From positions 209-32,350 of the forward strand of contig NZ_AXAP01000093.1 of assembly GCF_000472865.1 (NCBI RefSeq): a DNA stretch of 32,142 nucleotides, written 5' to 3'. Below the pieces are notes generated by a model. The model searched no databases. It was not told the origin of the DNA and saw only the letters and a list, made by a program, of their open reading frames with translations. Each line of letters opens with the position of its first letter. Within the stretch, counting starts at the first letter, position 1. This DNA is from Bradyrhizobium elkanii WSM2783 (GTDB lineage: Bacteria > Pseudomonadota > Alphaproteobacteria > Rhizobiales > Xanthobacteraceae). Shown one piece after another: positions 31,759 through 32,142 of the stretch. The position numbers and the translations under genes were made by a program.

Positions 31759-31964
31759 ACTCGTGCAGGGTGCTCATTAACGCTGACATGTCGGCTTCTT
31801 GAGCAGAACCCATTTAGCTCGATCCGAGCCTACCGGGTGTGAGCCGGGTGGTGGAGTCGAGATGTGGCGCGGTGGCTTTAGGCTACACATATCTGTTGCC
31901 GCCCCTTTCGTCTGGCGGTGCCTTAGTGGTGTAGCCGTGACTCCGTTTCCACATCCCGCTCGTC

Positions 31965-31997
31965 GAACCGGACAGGCAGATCTCCCGCATCCGGCTC
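31965..31997 (-). ncRNA. Group II intron domain V-like hairpin
   Basis: On the minus strand the 33 bases start GAGCCGGATGCGGG and end CTGTCCGGTTC, pairing GAGCCGGA with TCCGGTTC as the lower stem. That matches domain V, with its catalytic AGC triad. The upper stem and bulge deviate from the usual form: CCTG stands where A-C/T-G would be expected and the total is one base short, so splicing competence is doubtful. Confidence 0.7.
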
Positions 31998-32009
31998 TCG
32001 GACAAGACC

Positions 32010-32142
32010 TCACGCCTTCGCCCACGGCCGGTCGCGGCCAAGCGCGGTTAGACGTACGAGCCCAAAGTGCCCGTAAAGGTGCGAGAGTGGATAGGTCCCG
32101 CCCTTGCATCGCCTGACCTTGTGCTTGATGCGCAACCACCGG
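32010..32142 (-). CDS. Group II intron reverse transcriptase/maturase, C-terminal end (5' truncated by window)
   Basis: Forty-four codons are visible in this frame, ending at TGA 32012-32010. The sequence includes HKVRRCKGGTYPLSHLYGHF followed by GLVRLTALGRDRPWAKA, the conserved C-terminus of intron-encoded proteins in bacterial group II introns. The reverse transcriptase and maturase domains lie outside the window. It uses a different frame from the longer open frames in the same stretch, which look like chance. The protein helps splicing and mobility of its own intron. Confidence 0.88.
   Translation of the reverse strand, partial: RWLRIKHKVRRCKGGTYPLSHLYGHFGLVRLTALGRDRPWAKA

Larger units (their letters stand above)
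31858..32142 (-). mobile_element. Group II intron, 3' part (runs off the window)
   Basis: The minus strand carries, in order, the end of an intron-encoded reverse transcriptase/maturase (to 32010), a 12-base spacer, a domain V-like hairpin (31965-31997), and a further folded region. That region includes nested inverted repeats CGAG-ATGTGG/CCACAT-CTCG (31858-31867, 31949-31962), GGCTACAC/GTGTAGCC (31881-31888, 31929-31936) and CCGCC/GGCGG. The 5' part lies beyond base 32142. The exact 3' splice site is not resolved, and the lower limit given is the end of the visible fold. The gap 31759-31857 shows no gene. Confidence 0.75.

Noticed and set aside
31777..32139. 120-codon minus-strand and 105-codon plus-strand open frames at the right edge
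   Set aside because: The stretch belongs to the group II intron 3' region; the real maturase end lies in another frame (32010-32142).
1..32142. CRISPR arrays, tRNA or rRNA genes
   Set aside because: No regularly spaced direct repeats and no tRNA or rRNA-like sequence were noticed on reading both strands.

Overview
This looks like a chromosomal surface-polysaccharide locus from an alphaproteobacterium, most likely Bradyrhizobium or a close relative. That is inferred from the high-GC flanking genes, rhizobial-type intergenic palindromes, a GDP-fucose pathway next to an ExoP/ExoF-type export system, and small exported proteins typical of Bradyrhizobium. No organism-level marker such as rRNA is present, so the genus is an inference. 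Layout: (1) 1-5740 carries sugar-nucleotide supply: the 3' end of a phosphomannomutase/phosphoglucomutase, galE, gmd, and on the minus strand fcl followed by a WcaI-like glycosyltransferase. Together these make UDP-galactose/glucose and GDP-L-fucose. (2) 5999-9229 holds a small exported protein, an orphan membrane-anchored NMT1-like binding protein, and a WcaJ/ExoY-type initiating sugar-phosphate transferase, followed by a broken second copy of that transferase's 3' end (9322-9531). (3) About 9.6-19.3 kb is a lower-GC cassette: a tailspike-like beta-helix protein, a Wzy-like polymerase, a glycosyltransferase and an acyltransferase on the plus strand, converging on two glycosyltransferases and a Wzx-like flippase on the minus strand. 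This is the structure-determining part of the locus. (4) 19.3-26.8 kb (minus strand) is the high-GC export module: ExoP-type co-polymerase/tyrosine kinase, a TPR-like membrane protein, a glycine-rich exported protein, an O-antigen-ligase-like protein, an exported protein, and a Wza/ExoF-type outer-membrane export lipoprotein. (5) 27.1-31.8 kb holds accessory genes: an exported protein, a small membrane protein, a second ligase-like membrane protein, a transglutaminase-like cysteine peptidase, a PPP-type phosphatase, and a second membrane-anchored repeat-like protein. (6) The right edge cuts into a minus-strand group II intron: the last 44 codons of its reverse transcriptase/maturase and a domain V-like hairpin are visible. 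Working model: the PGT starts a lipid-linked repeat unit, the cassette glycosyltransferases and acyltransferase build and decorate it with fucose and other sugars, Wzx flips it, Wzy polymerises it under ExoP control, and the Wza-type protein exports it. The beta-helix protein and cysteine peptidase may trim or release surface material. The strongest novelty signals are the cassette junction with its PGT remnant, the tailspike-like protein inside an EPS operon, the two related membrane-anchored repeat proteins, three polymerase/ligase-like proteins in one locus, tandem octapeptides in the ExoP linker, and the unusual structured tail of the group II intron.
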